The position numbers were made by a program, and so were the translations under genes. A DNA stretch of 52,178 nucleotides from the NCBI GenBank assembly GCA_025361725.1, contig JANYJV010000103.1, positions 1 to 52,178 on the forward strand. Direction: 5' to 3'. Shown one piece after another: positions 8,011 to 17,073 of the stretch. A model generated the notes under the pieces. It worked only from the letters and a program-made list of their open reading frames with translations. It did no database searches and was not told the DNA's origin. The stretch comes from Acidimicrobiia bacterium. GTDB lineage: Bacteria; Actinomycetota; Acidimicrobiia; IMCC26256; JAENVU01. How positions within the stretch are numbered: the first letter of the stretch is position 1; each line of letters starts with the position of its first letter.

Positions 8011-9177
8011 TTATCCGAAGGGTCGTTGCTCGGCGCCGACGGCCCAGGTGCTGAAGTACTGACTGTTCGCGCCGTAGGCCATCGCCAGCGCGACCTTGGC
8101 GCCGTCCACCTGATGCTCGCCGGCGGCACCACGAACCTGGTTCGCTGCCTCGGCGAAGCGCAACAACCCGGACGCGCCGATCGGGTTACTCGAGAGCACG
8201 CCGCCCGAGCAGTTGACCGGGAACGAGCCACCGAGCTCGGTGGAGCCGTCGTCGATCATGCGCCAGCCGTCGCCCTCCTCGGCGATCCCGAAGGCTTCCA
8301 ACCAGATCGCCTCGTGCCACGAGAACGGGACGTAGAGCTCGGCCATGTCGATCTGTTCACGAGGATTCGTGATGCCGGCTTGGGCGTAGACGTCCGCCGC
8401 GCACACCATGGCCGCCGCGGGACGCACCGGGTCACGACCCGGGAAGCTCGGCGGCTCCGAACGTGACGACGCGCCGAGCAACCACGCCGGCGGGCGACCC
8501 GCGTCTGCGGCGGCGAGTCCACCGGCTTCGTCGGTGAGGACCACGGCACACGCACCATCGGACGACGGGCAGGACTCGAGGAAGCGGATCGGGTCCCACA
8601 TCATCGGAGAGGCCCTGACCTTCTCGATCGAAATGTCGGCGATTTGGAGGTGGGCGTAGGGGTTCTTCAACGCGTTGAGCCGGTCCTTGACCGCAACTTT
8701 CCAACCGATGTGTTCGGGCGCGCCACTGCGATGGATGTACGACCGGATGAACGGCGCGAACGCGCCGCCCGCGCCCAGCGACGCGCCCTTGCCACTACCG
8801 AGCGCGAACTGCGCGTTGCCCTCGGACTGCTTCTCGAACGCGACGGCCAGCACGGTGCGGTGCTTCCCGGCCTGCACATGCGAGGCCGCGACGATCGCGG
8901 TGGTCCCGCCGACCGATCCCGCGGTATGCACGCGAAACATGGGCTTGCCCACCGCGCCGAGCGCGTCCGAGAGATAGAGCTCGGGCTTCATCACGCCTTC
9001 GAAGAGATCAGGTGCCTTCCCGAGCACCACGGCGTCGATGTCCTCCAGCGTCATCTCGGCGTCGTCGAGGGCGCGGAACACCGCCTCCCGAACGAGACCA
9101 CCGAACGACACGTCGAGCCGTCGGGACTTGTGGTGGGTCTGGCCCACCCCGACCACGGCACACGGAATGGAGCTCAC
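8011..9177 (-). CDS. thiolase-like protein, catalytic Cys not conserved
   Basis: This 388-residue protein has the thiolase/lipid-transfer (SCP-x-like) fold: N-terminal IPCAVVGVGQT, a central GGTTAIVAASHVQAG segment, and C-terminal NCSGGVLSSNPIGASG. Where an active thiolase has a nucleophilic Cys (as in NACATG of the neighbouring enzyme), this one reads HTAGSVGGT. The C-terminal GHP motif is NPIG. It is therefore unlikely to be a standard condensing or cleaving thiolase. The GTG at 9177 overlaps the preceding stop as GTGA, with GGAGGG upstream. It is the last gene of a three-gene minus-strand unit and probably pairs with the other thiolase-like protein or with DUF35 partners. Confidence 0.82.
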   Translation of the reverse strand: MSSIPCAVVGVGQTHHKSRRLDVSFGGLVREAVFRALDDAEMTLEDIDAVVLGKAPDLFEGVMKPELYLSDALGAVGKPMFRVHTAGSVGGTTAIVAASHVQAGKHRTVLAVAFEKQSEGNAQFALGSGKGASLGAGGAFAPFIRSYIHRSGAPEHIGWKVAVKDRLNALKNPYAHLQIADISIEKVRASPMMWDPIRFLESCPSSDGACAVVLTDEAGGLAAADAGRPPAWLLGASSRSEPPSFPGRDPVRPAAAMVCAADVYAQAGITNPREQIDMAELYVPFSWHEAIWLEAFGIAEEGDGWRMIDDGSTELGGSFPVNCSGGVLSSNPIGASGLLRFAEAANQVRGAAGEHQVDGAKVALAMAYGANSQYFSTWAVGAEQRPFG

Positions 9178-10199
9178 GAGCGACCCTCCACGAGACAGAG
9201 CAAGTTCTGTTGCAGACACGGACCCGACGTCGAGTGCGCGAGGGCGCGCGTGCCGCCACCGAAGATGTGATCGGCGGCGTATCCGATGCGGCACAAACCG
9301 CTGGCCATGATCGGGTTGGCGCGCAACGGTCCACCCGACGGGTTGACCGCAACGTCGTCACCGAGATCGAGCACGTGACGCAGCAACAACTCCTCGTGCG
9401 TGAACGCAGTTTGGAGTTCTGCGATCTCGACGGGCGTGTTGCGCAAGCCCAGCGCGTCGGCGGCGATGCGCACGGACGGGGAATCGTCGAGGGCGCGGAA
9501 CGACGGGTTGTGACACTCGGTCCGGTGATCCATACCCGTGATGTACGCCGGGCGCTCCACCAGTTGACGGGCTCGGTCACCGGTGGCGATCACCATGGCG
9601 GCGGCGCCATCGGTGATGGGCGGAACGTCGTGGCGACGCAGCGGCGTGCGGAGATACTCCTCACCGAGCAGCTCGTCGACGTCACCCTTCCCACGGGCCC
9701 GGACGGCGGTCTCGGCCATCGATCGTTCGGTCGCGATCCCGGCGTCGATCACTGCACGCGCTTGGAGCGCGGCGAAGGTCAGCGGATCTGCGCCGAGCGG
9801 CGCGAGGAAATACGGATCCATCTCCATCGGGTAGATGAGCGCCGGGTCGCCGGTGGACGACCGACCCGACCCGGTCACGACCGCGATCTCGATGTCACCT
9901 TCTTGCAATCGAAGCCAGGCTTCGTAGAGCGCCCACGCACCGTCCATCTCGACGTGCGAATCGCGCTTGGGTGGCCACGCGCCGATCGCGTCGAGATTCG
10001 ACACGAACGAGAACGCTTGGCCGGTGATGTAGTCACAGCTGCCGAGGCACGTGAAGTCGATATCCGCGCGGGTCAGGCCGAGCGGTGTGATCGCGTCGGT
10101 GATCGCGTGCAACAACATCTGAGTTTCGGACTGATCCGTGTGGCGCACGAGCGGCGTGTGCGCCCAGCCGACGATGGCGATATCCGTAGAGGTCGTCAT
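9174..10199 (-). CDS. thiolase-like protein, divergent
   Basis: The 341-residue protein begins TDIAIVGWAHTPLVRH, typical of lipid-transfer/thiolase-like proteins. It carries VNPSGGPLRANPIMASGL near the C-terminus, where active thiolases have a Gly-His-Pro motif. The usual active-site Cys region is replaced by DSHVEMDGAWAL. It starts directly after the stop of the DUF35 gene and overlaps the next thiolase-like gene. Paired degenerate thiolases with DUF35 proteins are known as heteromeric acyl-CoA aldolase or lyase complexes in steroid side-chain degradation. The substrate here is inferred only from that analogy. Confidence 0.8.
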   Translation of the reverse strand: MTTSTDIAIVGWAHTPLVRHTDQSETQMLLHAITDAITPLGLTRADIDFTCLGSCDYITGQAFSFVSNLDAIGAWPPKRDSHVEMDGAWALYEAWLRLQEGDIEIAVVTGSGRSSTGDPALIYPMEMDPYFLAPLGADPLTFAALQARAVIDAGIATERSMAETAVRARGKGDVDELLGEEYLRTPLRRHDVPPITDGAAAMVIATGDRARQLVERPAYITGMDHRTECHNPSFRALDDSPSVRIAADALGLRNTPVEIAELQTAFTHEELLLRHVLDLGDDVAVNPSGGPLRANPIMASGLCRIGYAADHIFGGGTRALAHSTSGPCLQQNLLCLVEGRS

Positions 10200-11186
10200 C
10201 TAGAAGATCCGGTTCACGAGGTCGGGGTCGTCGATGTCGGGTTCGCCGTTCGGCATCCAGCCGATCAAGCGGCCGTACGTCCCACCCATGGCACCGCCTT
10301 CGTCACTGTCCTCTGCGGGCGACGCCCACACGGCGACGACTCGCTGGCCCACACGGACGTCGGTCGCAGGGAGTTCGATCACCGGCTGGTAGCTCAAGAT
10401 CACGTCACTGCCATCGAGGAGTACGAAGGCTCGGACGAAGGGCTCGGTCTCGGTCTGACCCGGGTACTGCACCGGTGTGACGATGCTGAAGTTCGTGATC
10501 GTGCCGACGTCGGACAGATCCACCTCATGGCCCTCACCGAGCTCCACGGCGTCGATCGGGCAGTACCCCCGGCCACCGGCGTACACCCGCTCGCACACCG
10601 GACATTTCTGGCCGAGCAGCCGGTGCTCCTGTGACGCTTCGATGACCCGGTCCGCCGAGACCGGCACCGGGTTGCGGTAGGTGATGGACGCCTCGTAGTC
10701 CATCCGCGTGACCGGCTCGCTGGCCGGTCCGGCATCGGTGCCTTCGATCTCGGCCGACTCACCGAGAACGAAACACACGATGTCCGTGATCGCGCCCACG
10801 CGTTCGCCGCGCCACCGCGGTGCAACTCGTGCACCGACACTCATCGCGTTGGGTGAACCGGCATCGACGGCGTGGAGCAACGGAGTGGTCGCGCCATCCA
10901 GCCGGATGAATGCGAACGCAAACGGCTGGGCCAGCGGGTGCTGCGCAGAAGGGTTCGGCACCCACGTCCACGACTCGACCGTTCCGCTCGGACCTACCTC
11001 GACGAGGTCGTTGCCCAGCTCGGCGCCGGTTCGGGGATCCCACTCCATCGGTGGGACCAAAACGGCATCTCCGGACCGCGTGCCGAGAATGCGCATCTCG
11101 GTGAGCGCGGTCATGAACGCACCGACGACCGGCCCGAGGGACCGGCGGTACGGGAAGGTGATGGTGCTTTCGACCAGGCGGGCCAC
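10200..11186 (-). CDS. tandem DUF35 (Zn-ribbon/OB-fold) acyl-CoA partner protein
   Basis: The 328-residue protein contains two DUF35-like units. The N-terminal unit (about 1-140) keeps the OB-fold part (GTVESWTWVPNP, FAFIRLDGA) without zinc-binding cysteines. The C-terminal unit (about 185-300) has the zinc ribbon CPVC...YC followed by the OB fold (GTITNFSIVTP). I chose GTG at 11186, with GGGAG eight bases upstream, although the frame stays open further upstream. DUF35 proteins bind CoA esters and partner with thiolase-fold enzymes. This gene leads the minus-strand thiolase unit and faces a second DUF35 gene across a divergent promoter region. Confidence 0.8.
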   Translation of the reverse strand: MARLVESTITFPYRRSLGPVVGAFMTALTEMRILGTRSGDAVLVPPMEWDPRTGAELGNDLVEVGPSGTVESWTWVPNPSAQHPLAQPFAFAFIRLDGATTPLLHAVDAGSPNAMSVGARVAPRWRGERVGAITDIVCFVLGESAEIEGTDAGPASEPVTRMDYEASITYRNPVPVSADRVIEASQEHRLLGQKCPVCERVYAGGRGYCPIDAVELGEGHEVDLSDVGTITNFSIVTPVQYPGQTETEPFVRAFVLLDGSDVILSYQPVIELPATDVRVGQRVVAVWASPAEDSDEGGAMGGTYGRLIGWMPNGEPDIDDPDLVNRIF

Positions 11187-11318
11187 GCCATTTGCTCCCG
11201 TGTCGGCGACAGTGGGGCGGGACAGTACTGCGATCGAGCGCGCCGGCGCGGCGACACCATTCACCGACTCAGCGTGGCGCCTACGCTGCACCCTCGCCCG
11301 AACGAACTGGAGTTGTGC
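11187..11318. promoter_or_regulatory. divergent promoter region between two DUF35 genes
   Basis: This 132-base gap separates divergently transcribed DUF35 genes and must hold the start signals for both units. I could not identify clear -35/-10 boxes or a palindromic operator. Shared control of both arms is likely but not shown. Confidence 0.4.
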
Positions 11319-11714
11319 ATGACTGCGCCGGTACCACTGGTCGACTATCTCGTCCTTGATGACGGACCGCATCTGCGCGCGCACGAGTGCGTGAACTGCG
11401 GTGCTCGGTACTTCGACCGGCGCAACGGATGCGCGTCATGTTTCGGTACCGAGTTCCGCGACGCGCGGGTTGCGACCGACGGCGAAGTGCGCGCGTTCAC
11501 CATCGTCGCCTACGCCGCGCCGGGAATCACCACTCCCTTCGTCGCCGCCGTCGTGGACTGCGACGGCACCAGCGTGCGCGGCAACCTCATCAACGTGAAG
11601 CCGGACCCCGAGCATGTGGAACTCGGGATGAAGGTCCGGCTGGCGACCTACGTGGTGGGCACCGACACCACCGGCGCCGAAGCAATCGGGTTTGGCTTCG
11701 AGCCGGCGAACTGA
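11319..11714 (+). CDS. DUF35 Zn-ribbon/OB-fold protein
   Basis: The 131-residue protein has a rubredoxin-like zinc ribbon (CVNCGARYF, then CASC) near residues 24-45. An OB-fold domain follows (GEVRAFTIVAY, then FVAAVVDCDGT). GGAG lies six bases before the ATG. It is followed after 16 bases by a full-length thiolase, the classic gene pair in which DUF35 supports acyl-CoA binding by the thiolase-fold partner. It differs from the minus-strand DUF35 protein in being single-domain. Confidence 0.88.
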   Translation: MTAPVPLVDYLVLDDGPHLRAHECVNCGARYFDRRNGCASCFGTEFRDARVATDGEVRAFTIVAYAAPGITTPFVAAVVDCDGTSVRGNLINVKPDPEHVELGMKVRLATYVVGTDTTGAEAIGFGFEPAN

Positions 11715-11730
11715 AGGGACGCCCCAAATT

Positions 11731-12933
11731 ATGTCTAGAGACGTTTGGATTCTCGGCATTTACATGACCAAGTTCGGGAAGCGCCCGGATGACGACACCG
11801 TGGACCTCGCGGCCGAAGCGGCGCAGCACGCCCTCGCCGATGCGGGTGTGACCATGGCCGACATCGGCGTGCTCGCGGCCGGCAACCTCATGGGTGGCGC
11901 AGGCGGCATCGGTCAGGCTCTCCAGAAGCAGATCGGCCAGACCGGGATCCCGGTGTACAACGTGGCCAACGCGTGCGCGACCGGTGCTACTGCGCTCCGT
12001 ACCGCGATCATGGCGATCAAGGCCGGCGAGTGTGACTACGGACTCGCGGTCGGCGTCGAGAAGCTGTCCGGCGTCGGCCTGCTCGCAGGCGGGAGCCGCG
12101 CCGCGGACAAGGACGAGTGGACGCCGCGCGGACGGTACGGGGCCGTCGCCGGAGTGGACGGCCGTATCGGCACCGAGACGATGCCGGGGGTCTTCGCGCA
12201 AGTGGGGATGGAATACGGACACAAATACGGCGGTACGAGCTTCGAGCTGTTCGCCAAGATCTCGGAGAAGAACCACGCGCACTCAACACTCAACCCGCTC
12301 GCGGCGTACACCAAGAAGATGAGCCTCGACGAGATCATGAACGACGTGATGATCGCGTACCCCAATACGCGCCCGATGTGTTCCGCGAACTGCGACGGCG
12401 CCGCGGCGGCCGTGGTCGTGTCGGACTCGAAGTTGAAGACGCTGAGCCTCGAACAGCAGCGGCGCGCGGTGAAGGTGTCGGCATCGATCTTGACCACCGA
12501 CCCGTGGCAAGAGGCGTGTCAGATCCTCCCGGACGTGAACACCCTGACCCGTAATGCCGCGACCCAGGCGTACGAAGCCGCGGGGATCGGACCCGAAGAT
12601 CTCGACCTCGTGGAGCTCCACGATTGCTTCGCCACCGCCGAGTTGGTCCACTACGACAACTTGATGCTGTGCGAGCCCGGCGGTGCGGTGGACTTCTTCG
12701 AGTCCGGTGCCACCTGGCGCGACGGCACGACTCCCGTGAACGTCTCGGGTGGGTTGGAGTCCAAGGGCCATCCGATCGCGGCCACGGGCATCGCGAACAT
12801 TTGGGAGGTCTGCCATCACCTGCGCGGTGAAGCCGGGCCCCGCCAGATCGAGAACGCCAAGGTCGGCCTGGCGCATGTCATCGGCCTCGGCTCTGCCTGT
12901 GGCGTCCACATCCTGGAGCGGTCCGCCGCTTGA
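11731..12933 (+). CDS. thiolase / lipid-transfer protein with intact active site
   Basis: The 400-residue protein is a complete SCP-x-type thiolase. It has the nucleophilic Cys in NVANACATGATAL (about residue 90), HDCFATAE in the C-terminal half, and GGLESKGHPIAATG with the conserved His. The ATG at 11731 follows AAGGGA with reasonable spacing. It is co-transcribed with the DUF35 gene just upstream. Family members cleave 3-oxoacyl-CoA or act as retro-aldolases on steroid side chains together with a DUF35 subunit. Which reaction applies here cannot be settled from sequence. Confidence 0.9.
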   Translation: MSRDVWILGIYMTKFGKRPDDDTVDLAAEAAQHALADAGVTMADIGVLAAGNLMGGAGGIGQALQKQIGQTGIPVYNVANACATGATALRTAIMAIKAGECDYGLAVGVEKLSGVGLLAGGSRAADKDEWTPRGRYGAVAGVDGRIGTETMPGVFAQVGMEYGHKYGGTSFELFAKISEKNHAHSTLNPLAAYTKKMSLDEIMNDVMIAYPNTRPMCSANCDGAAAAVVVSDSKLKTLSLEQQRRAVKVSASILTTDPWQEACQILPDVNTLTRNAATQAYEAAGIGPEDLDLVELHDCFATAELVHYDNLMLCEPGGAVDFFESGATWRDGTTPVNVSGGLESKGHPIAATGIANIWEVCHHLRGEAGPRQIENAKVGLAHVIGLGSACGVHILERSAA

Positions 12934-12958
12934 GATCGTTGGCCTGCTTTCGGGCGGA

Positions 12959-13243
12959 TCAGCTGGTGGCAAGCGCGGCGATTCCGGCGATCATCATCAC
13001 GAACCCGAGCACGGCAAATGCGGCCGAGCGGGCAAACGGCGCTTGGACGAGTTCGCCGTCACGAGTCTGACCGGTGGTAGCCACCCGGCTCGCGCCCTTC
13101 GCCTTGGCGTTTCGGGCGCCGACGGTGGCCACACGTTGCTCGCCGTCGCGCCGACGGCGGAGGAGCGCGAGACCGTTGGCGACGAGCAGGGCCGCACCGA
13201 ACGCCACGATCAGTTCGCGCAACACCTCGTCGTAGAAACTCAC
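12959..13243 (-). CDS. small membrane protein, unknown function
   Basis: The 94-residue protein has two predicted membrane helices (about 9-27 and 72-92). They flank a basic loop containing LLRRRRDGE and ARNAKAKG. I do not recognise a family. The GTG start has no Shine-Dalgarno but has TAGCCT exactly six bases upstream on the coding strand (13250-13255), a leaderless arrangement. It lies between a thiolase gene ending on the other strand and the DUF4349 gene on the same strand. Confidence 0.6.
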   Translation of the reverse strand: MSFYDEVLRELIVAFGAALLVANGLALLRRRRDGEQRVATVGARNAKAKGASRVATTGQTRDGELVQAPFARSAAFAVLGFVMMIAGIAALATS

Positions 13244-13269
13244 CTGGCCAGGCTACCGAGCGAGGTTCC

Positions 13270-14238
13270 TCACACTCCCGCCGGGTCCAGCCGCGGCCGG
13301 CGCCGCCGAACGACGAGCCAGCCGGCGGCGACCAGTGCTGCGAGGAGACCGAGGGGAATCAGCGCGCCGAGCACCACGATGGTGCCGCCGACAATGGCGA
13401 CCGTCACCCCCACCGCGTCGTGCCATGCCTGTCCGAGGGTGCTGCGACCGCGCTCGCGCGGTGCCGGTGCCACCCCGTTCGTGTGCAGCGTCGCCGCCAC
13501 TGTCGCGAGCGCCGTTTGGTTGTCCAACAGATTGCGCTGACCGGTCAGCTGTTCGATCTCGCCGCGTACCTGGGAGAGCTGCTGCTGAACGGTGATCGTG
13601 TCGGCGATCGAGCGCGCTTGGCGCATGAGGTCCTGGAGGATTCCCTCCTGCGCTGCGAGGTTGCGGATCCGAGCTTCGAGATCACTGAACGCCGCGCTGA
13701 CATCGTCGCCGCGCTCCGAGAGACCCGTCCGCTTCCCCAAGCCGGAGAGGCGCGCCACGGCTTCGTCGAATCGGACGACGGGAACGCGCATGGTGACCGA
13801 CGCCAAGCCCCGGGATTGGTCGCTCTGCTCCACGTAGCCGCCGAGGAATCCGGCGAGCGCCTGCGCTCTGGCAAACCGGTCATCGAGCACTTTCGCGCCA
13901 ACCTTGACGTCGAGCGTGGCGTGCTTCACCACCCGATCAGATGCGGCCGGCCCTGCGGACGCGGTCGGCGCAGCCGCATACGGTGCCCGCACCGGCTCGG
14001 TCCGCGATCGTTCGGTGCTGCTTCCGGCGGCGCGGACATTTCCGCCGGCGGCTGGCACCCCCACCGCCCGGTCCGATTTCGTCGGCCACTTGGCCGTCGG
14101 CGAGACCAACCCCGTGGTCGCACTCGATGCTGGCTTTGCTCCACCTTCGGTGCGCGGTGAACGCTCCGACGCGAACAACGCCACCAGCGCTCCCAGCCCG
14201 AGCAGCGCCACGATTCCGATTCCGATCCACCGTCGCAT
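13270..14238 (-). CDS. DUF4349 membrane-anchored protein
   Basis: The 322-residue protein has an N-terminal signal/anchor helix (about 5-23) and a Ser/Ala/Pro-rich linker (to about 95). The DUF4349 core (about 100-255) starts DRVVKHATLDVKV and contains a coiled-coil stretch (ISDLEARIRNL-like, then QQQLSQVRGEIEQLTGQ). A C-terminal membrane helix (about 280-305) is followed by arginines. GGAGG precedes the ATG. DUF4349 proteins are envelope proteins of unsettled function, often putative lipoproteins. Here there is no lipobox Cys after the first helix, so I expect a double-anchored protein. Confidence 0.85.
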   Translation of the reverse strand: MRRWIGIGIVALLGLGALVALFASERSPRTEGGAKPASSATTGLVSPTAKWPTKSDRAVGVPAAGGNVRAAGSSTERSRTEPVRAPYAAAPTASAGPAASDRVVKHATLDVKVGAKVLDDRFARAQALAGFLGGYVEQSDQSRGLASVTMRVPVVRFDEAVARLSGLGKRTGLSERGDDVSAAFSDLEARIRNLAAQEGILQDLMRQARSIADTITVQQQLSQVRGEIEQLTGQRNLLDNQTALATVAATLHTNGVAPAPRERGRSTLGQAWHDAVGVTVAIVGGTIVVLGALIPLGLLAALVAAGWLVVRRRRPRLDPAGV

Positions 14239-14444
14239 GATGGCCTCCTTGAACCTCGGGTCCTACGGTTCGGCCGCTTCGGCGATTGCCGAACTGACTT
14301 TTCCGCGCTTCTTCACTTCGTTCACGGGCCGCCGTATCGCCTGTCGTCATCGACGCTGGCGCTTCGGGGCCACGGGCTCGCCCTCTCGGTCAGCAGTTGG
14401 ACGCAGGTGCACGCCGATTGGTTCCCGTGCGCGAACATCCACCC

Positions 14445-15104
14445 GTGCGATTGATCGTGGCCCGCTGTTCGGTGACCTACGAAGGCCGACTCGCGGCGCG
14501 GCTCGCCGAGGCCACCCGTCTGATCGTGTTGAAGGCCGACGGCTCACTCGCCATTCATTCGGACTCGCGCGCGTACAAGCCGCTGAACTGGATGAGCCCT
14601 CCCTGCACAATCCGGGTCACCGACACCGCAATCACCGCGGAGAGTCCGAAGGGCGAGCGACTCATGGTGGAGTTGCTGGAAATCTTTCACGACCACGCCA
14701 TGGATCTCGGTGACGATCCGGGCCTCAAGAAGGATGGCGACGAAGCCGAGCTCCAAGCCCTGATCGAGATGCGGGTGCAAGCCCTCCGTGAGGATCTCAC
14801 CCTGATCCGGCGCGAGTACCCCACCGACATCGGGCCGATCGACTTTCTCTGCCGCGATGCCGATGGGCGCGCCGTCGCCATCGAGGTGAAGCGCATCGGC
14901 GAGATCGCCGGGGTCGACCAACTGATCCGTTACCAAGCGCGCCTCGACCTCGATACGCGGCTCGCGCCGACGCGCGGCATGTTCGTGGCGACCCGCATCA
15001 AGCCGCAGGCGCGCGTCTACGCCGAGAGCCGAAACATCGAATGCGTGGAGATCGACCTCGACGATCTCCGAACGCATGACAATCCCCGTCTCCGACTGTT
15101 CTGA
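14445..15104 (+). CDS. nucS: endonuclease NucS (EndoMS), non-canonical mismatch repair
   Basis: The 219-residue protein matches NucS in length and motifs. It begins VRLIVARCSVTYEGRL, has the middle sequence NWMSPPCT, and has a C-terminal RecB-like nuclease with PIDFLCRDADG and AIEVKR (the PD-D/ExK residues). In actinobacteria lacking MutS/MutL, NucS cuts DNA at mismatches with help from the sliding clamp. I chose GTG 14445 because NucS proteins start with M-R-L-(I/V)-(I/V)-A-R-C. It is divergent from the DUF4349 gene and is followed 12 bases later by a SnoaL-like gene. Confidence 0.95.
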   Translation: MRLIVARCSVTYEGRLAARLAEATRLIVLKADGSLAIHSDSRAYKPLNWMSPPCTIRVTDTAITAESPKGERLMVELLEIFHDHAMDLGDDPGLKKDGDEAELQALIEMRVQALREDLTLIRREYPTDIGPIDFLCRDADGRAVAIEVKRIGEIAGVDQLIRYQARLDLDTRLAPTRGMFVATRIKPQARVYAESRNIECVEIDLDDLRTHDNPRLRLF

Positions 15105-15116
15105 CCAGGAGTTCAC

Positions 15117-15596
15117 ATGCCTCACGCACGCGCCGAGATCGAATCGACCCTCGACCGTTACCAAGATCTGCGTCGACGCATCGATGCCGGGGAGGAGAAG
15201 GGGTGGGTTGGAATCGCCGACTTCTTCACCGACGACTGCGTCTACATCGACCCGGCATGGGGTCGCGTGGAAGGGATCGAGGAGTTGCGCGGCTTTCTCG
15301 ACGAGTCCATGCGGGGCCTCGAGGACTGGACGTTCCCGGTGGAGTTCATCGCCATCGAAGGCGACCAGGTGGTGATCAAGTGGACCCAGGTCACCCCGCC
15401 TGGACCCGACGGTGTGCGCGGCCGCCAGTCGGGCTACTCGACACTCCTCTACGCCGGCGACGGCAAGTTCTCCTACGAAGAGGACCTGCTCAACATGGCG
15501 CACGTGAACGAGGACCTGCGCGCATCCGGGTGGCGTCCCCAGCCCGGCTTCGTGATGCCACCGGCCACCCCCAACCGCGACTGGTCCCGCCCGTAG
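15117..15596 (+). CDS. SnoaL/NTF2-like protein
   Basis: The 159-residue protein has the SnoaL-like cone fold: an N-terminal helix (IESTLDRYQDLR), FFTDDCVYIDPAWGRVEG, then strands WTFPVEFIAIEGDQVVIKW and YSTLLYAGDGKFSYEEDLLNM. AGGAG lies five bases before the ATG. Members bind small hydrophobic molecules, some as isomerases or dehydratases, others without known activity. It probably shares the nucS transcript, but a functional link is not evident. It converges on dnaB. Confidence 0.82.
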   Translation: MPHARAEIESTLDRYQDLRRRIDAGEEKGWVGIADFFTDDCVYIDPAWGRVEGIEELRGFLDESMRGLEDWTFPVEFIAIEGDQVVIKWTQVTPPGPDGVRGRQSGYSTLLYAGDGKFSYEEDLLNMAHVNEDLRASGWRPQPGFVMPPATPNRDWSRP

Positions 15597-15705
15597 CTCA
15601 ACCTGGTCTCCCTACCTCACGGTGTGGCTGAGGCGCTTCAACCGCGGTCGGGAGCTGGAGTCTTGGACCGTCTGGTCGGCTCGCCGCACCCAACGTCCGG
15701 GCGCC

Positions 15706-17073
15706 TCAGGGTCTTTCAGCCATGTTGGCGAACTTCACGATGTGGTCGAGGAACGCGAGGCGGGTCACGCCGGTGGGACCGTTCCGGTGTTTGCCGATGA
15801 TCACCTCGGCCACGCCGCGCTGATCGGACTCAGGGTTGTACACGTCGTCCCGGTAGAGGAACAGCACGACGTCCGCGTCCTGCTCGATCGACCCGGATTC
15901 ACGCAGGTCCGCAAGCATCGGGCGCTTGTCCTGGCGATACTCGAGCTGGCGGTTCAGCTGGCTGCCGACGACGACCGGACATTCCAACTCACGGGCCAAG
16001 ATCTTCAACCCGCGTGAGAGTTCCGAGACCTCGACTTGGCGGTTCTCAGCCCGTCGGGGTGAGCTCATCAGCTGCAGGTAGTCCACGACGACCATGCCGA
16101 GGTCGCCGTAGCGGGCCTTGATCCGGCGCGCCTTGGCGCGCATCTCCATGACCGTGCAGTGCGCGTTGTCGTCGATGAACAGTGGTGCTTCTCCGAGGTG
16201 ACTGATCGCCGGGTTGAGCCGGCTCCAGTCGCCATCGGTCAGGTTGCCGGTCTGAAGTTTCCGCGCGTCGACACGAGCTTCGGAGGACAACATGCGCTTG
16301 GTGAGTTCGACCGCACCCATCTCCATCGAGAAGAACAGCACCGGCCGCCGGCTCTCCATGGCGACGTTCGCCGCCGCACCGAGCATGAACGCGGTCTTCC
16401 CAGCACCTGGACGAGCGGCCACGATGACGAGGGTCGACGGTTGCAACCCGAGCAGATGCTTGTCCAAGTCCGTGTACCCGGTGGGAACTCCAGTGATCCC
16501 GCCCGCCTCACCGTAGAGATGCTCGAGCTGATCGACGGTCTCGGTCACCGAGTCGAAGAGCTTCACCAGTGAATCCGAGATCCGCTTCTCCGCGACCTCG
16601 AAGACCATGGCTTCGGCGCGGTCGACCGTCTCCGTGACGTCATCGGGCTGCCCGTAGGCGCTCTCGGCGATCTCACCCGAGACGGTGATCAGGCGGCGGA
16701 GAAGCGCGAGGTCGGCGACGATGCGGGCGTAATGGCCGGCGTTGGCGGAGGCGGGCGTTGCGGCCTGGAGTTGAAGCAGCAGCCCTTTGCCGCCGAGTGG
16801 TTCCAGCAGGTTGGCACGACGCAGCTCTTCCGCAACGGTGACCGGGTCGACCGGCTCGCCTTGTTCGTACAGCGACCACACCGCATCGAAGACGTGCCCG
16901 TGCGCCGGCTTGTAGAAGTCGCTGGCATCGACGCGCGCCTCGACTGCTGCGGTGATCGCATCGCGAGAGATCAACATGGCGCCGAGGAGCGACTCCTCGG
17001 CTTCGAGGTTGTGCGGCGGAATCCGACCACTCGACGGTGCCGAGCGAACCGCAACCTCACTGATTTGAACCAC
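15706..17073 (-). CDS. dnaB: replicative DNA helicase DnaB
   Basis: The 455-residue protein has the N-terminal primase-interacting domain (RIPPHNLEAEESLLGAML) and a RecA-like helicase domain. Walker A is ARPGAGKTAF (about 220-229) and Walker B is MVVVDYLQLM. The later motifs VVVGSQLNRQLE and ADLRESGSIEQDADVV follow. No intein is present, unlike some actinobacterial DnaB proteins. The start is GTG at 17073. It follows rplI on the same strand after about 215 bases, so it may be read from the ribosomal/ssb operon or from a promoter in that gap. Confidence 0.97.
   Translation of the reverse strand: MVQISEVAVRSAPSSGRIPPHNLEAEESLLGAMLISRDAITAAVEARVDASDFYKPAHGHVFDAVWSLYEQGEPVDPVTVAEELRRANLLEPLGGKGLLLQLQAATPASANAGHYARIVADLALLRRLITVSGEIAESAYGQPDDVTETVDRAEAMVFEVAEKRISDSLVKLFDSVTETVDQLEHLYGEAGGITGVPTGYTDLDKHLLGLQPSTLVIVAARPGAGKTAFMLGAAANVAMESRRPVLFFSMEMGAVELTKRMLSSEARVDARKLQTGNLTDGDWSRLNPAISHLGEAPLFIDDNAHCTVMEMRAKARRIKARYGDLGMVVVDYLQLMSSPRRAENRQVEVSELSRGLKILARELECPVVVGSQLNRQLEYRQDKRPMLADLRESGSIEQDADVVLFLYRDDVYNPESDQRGVAEVIIGKHRNGPTGVTRLAFLDHIVKFANMAERP

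Noticed and set aside
15628-15709. CTGAGGCGC / GCGCCTCAG inverted repeat after the SnoaL gene
   Set aside because: Arms are only nine bases and 64 bases apart, with one arm over the dnaB stop; too weak to call a terminator.
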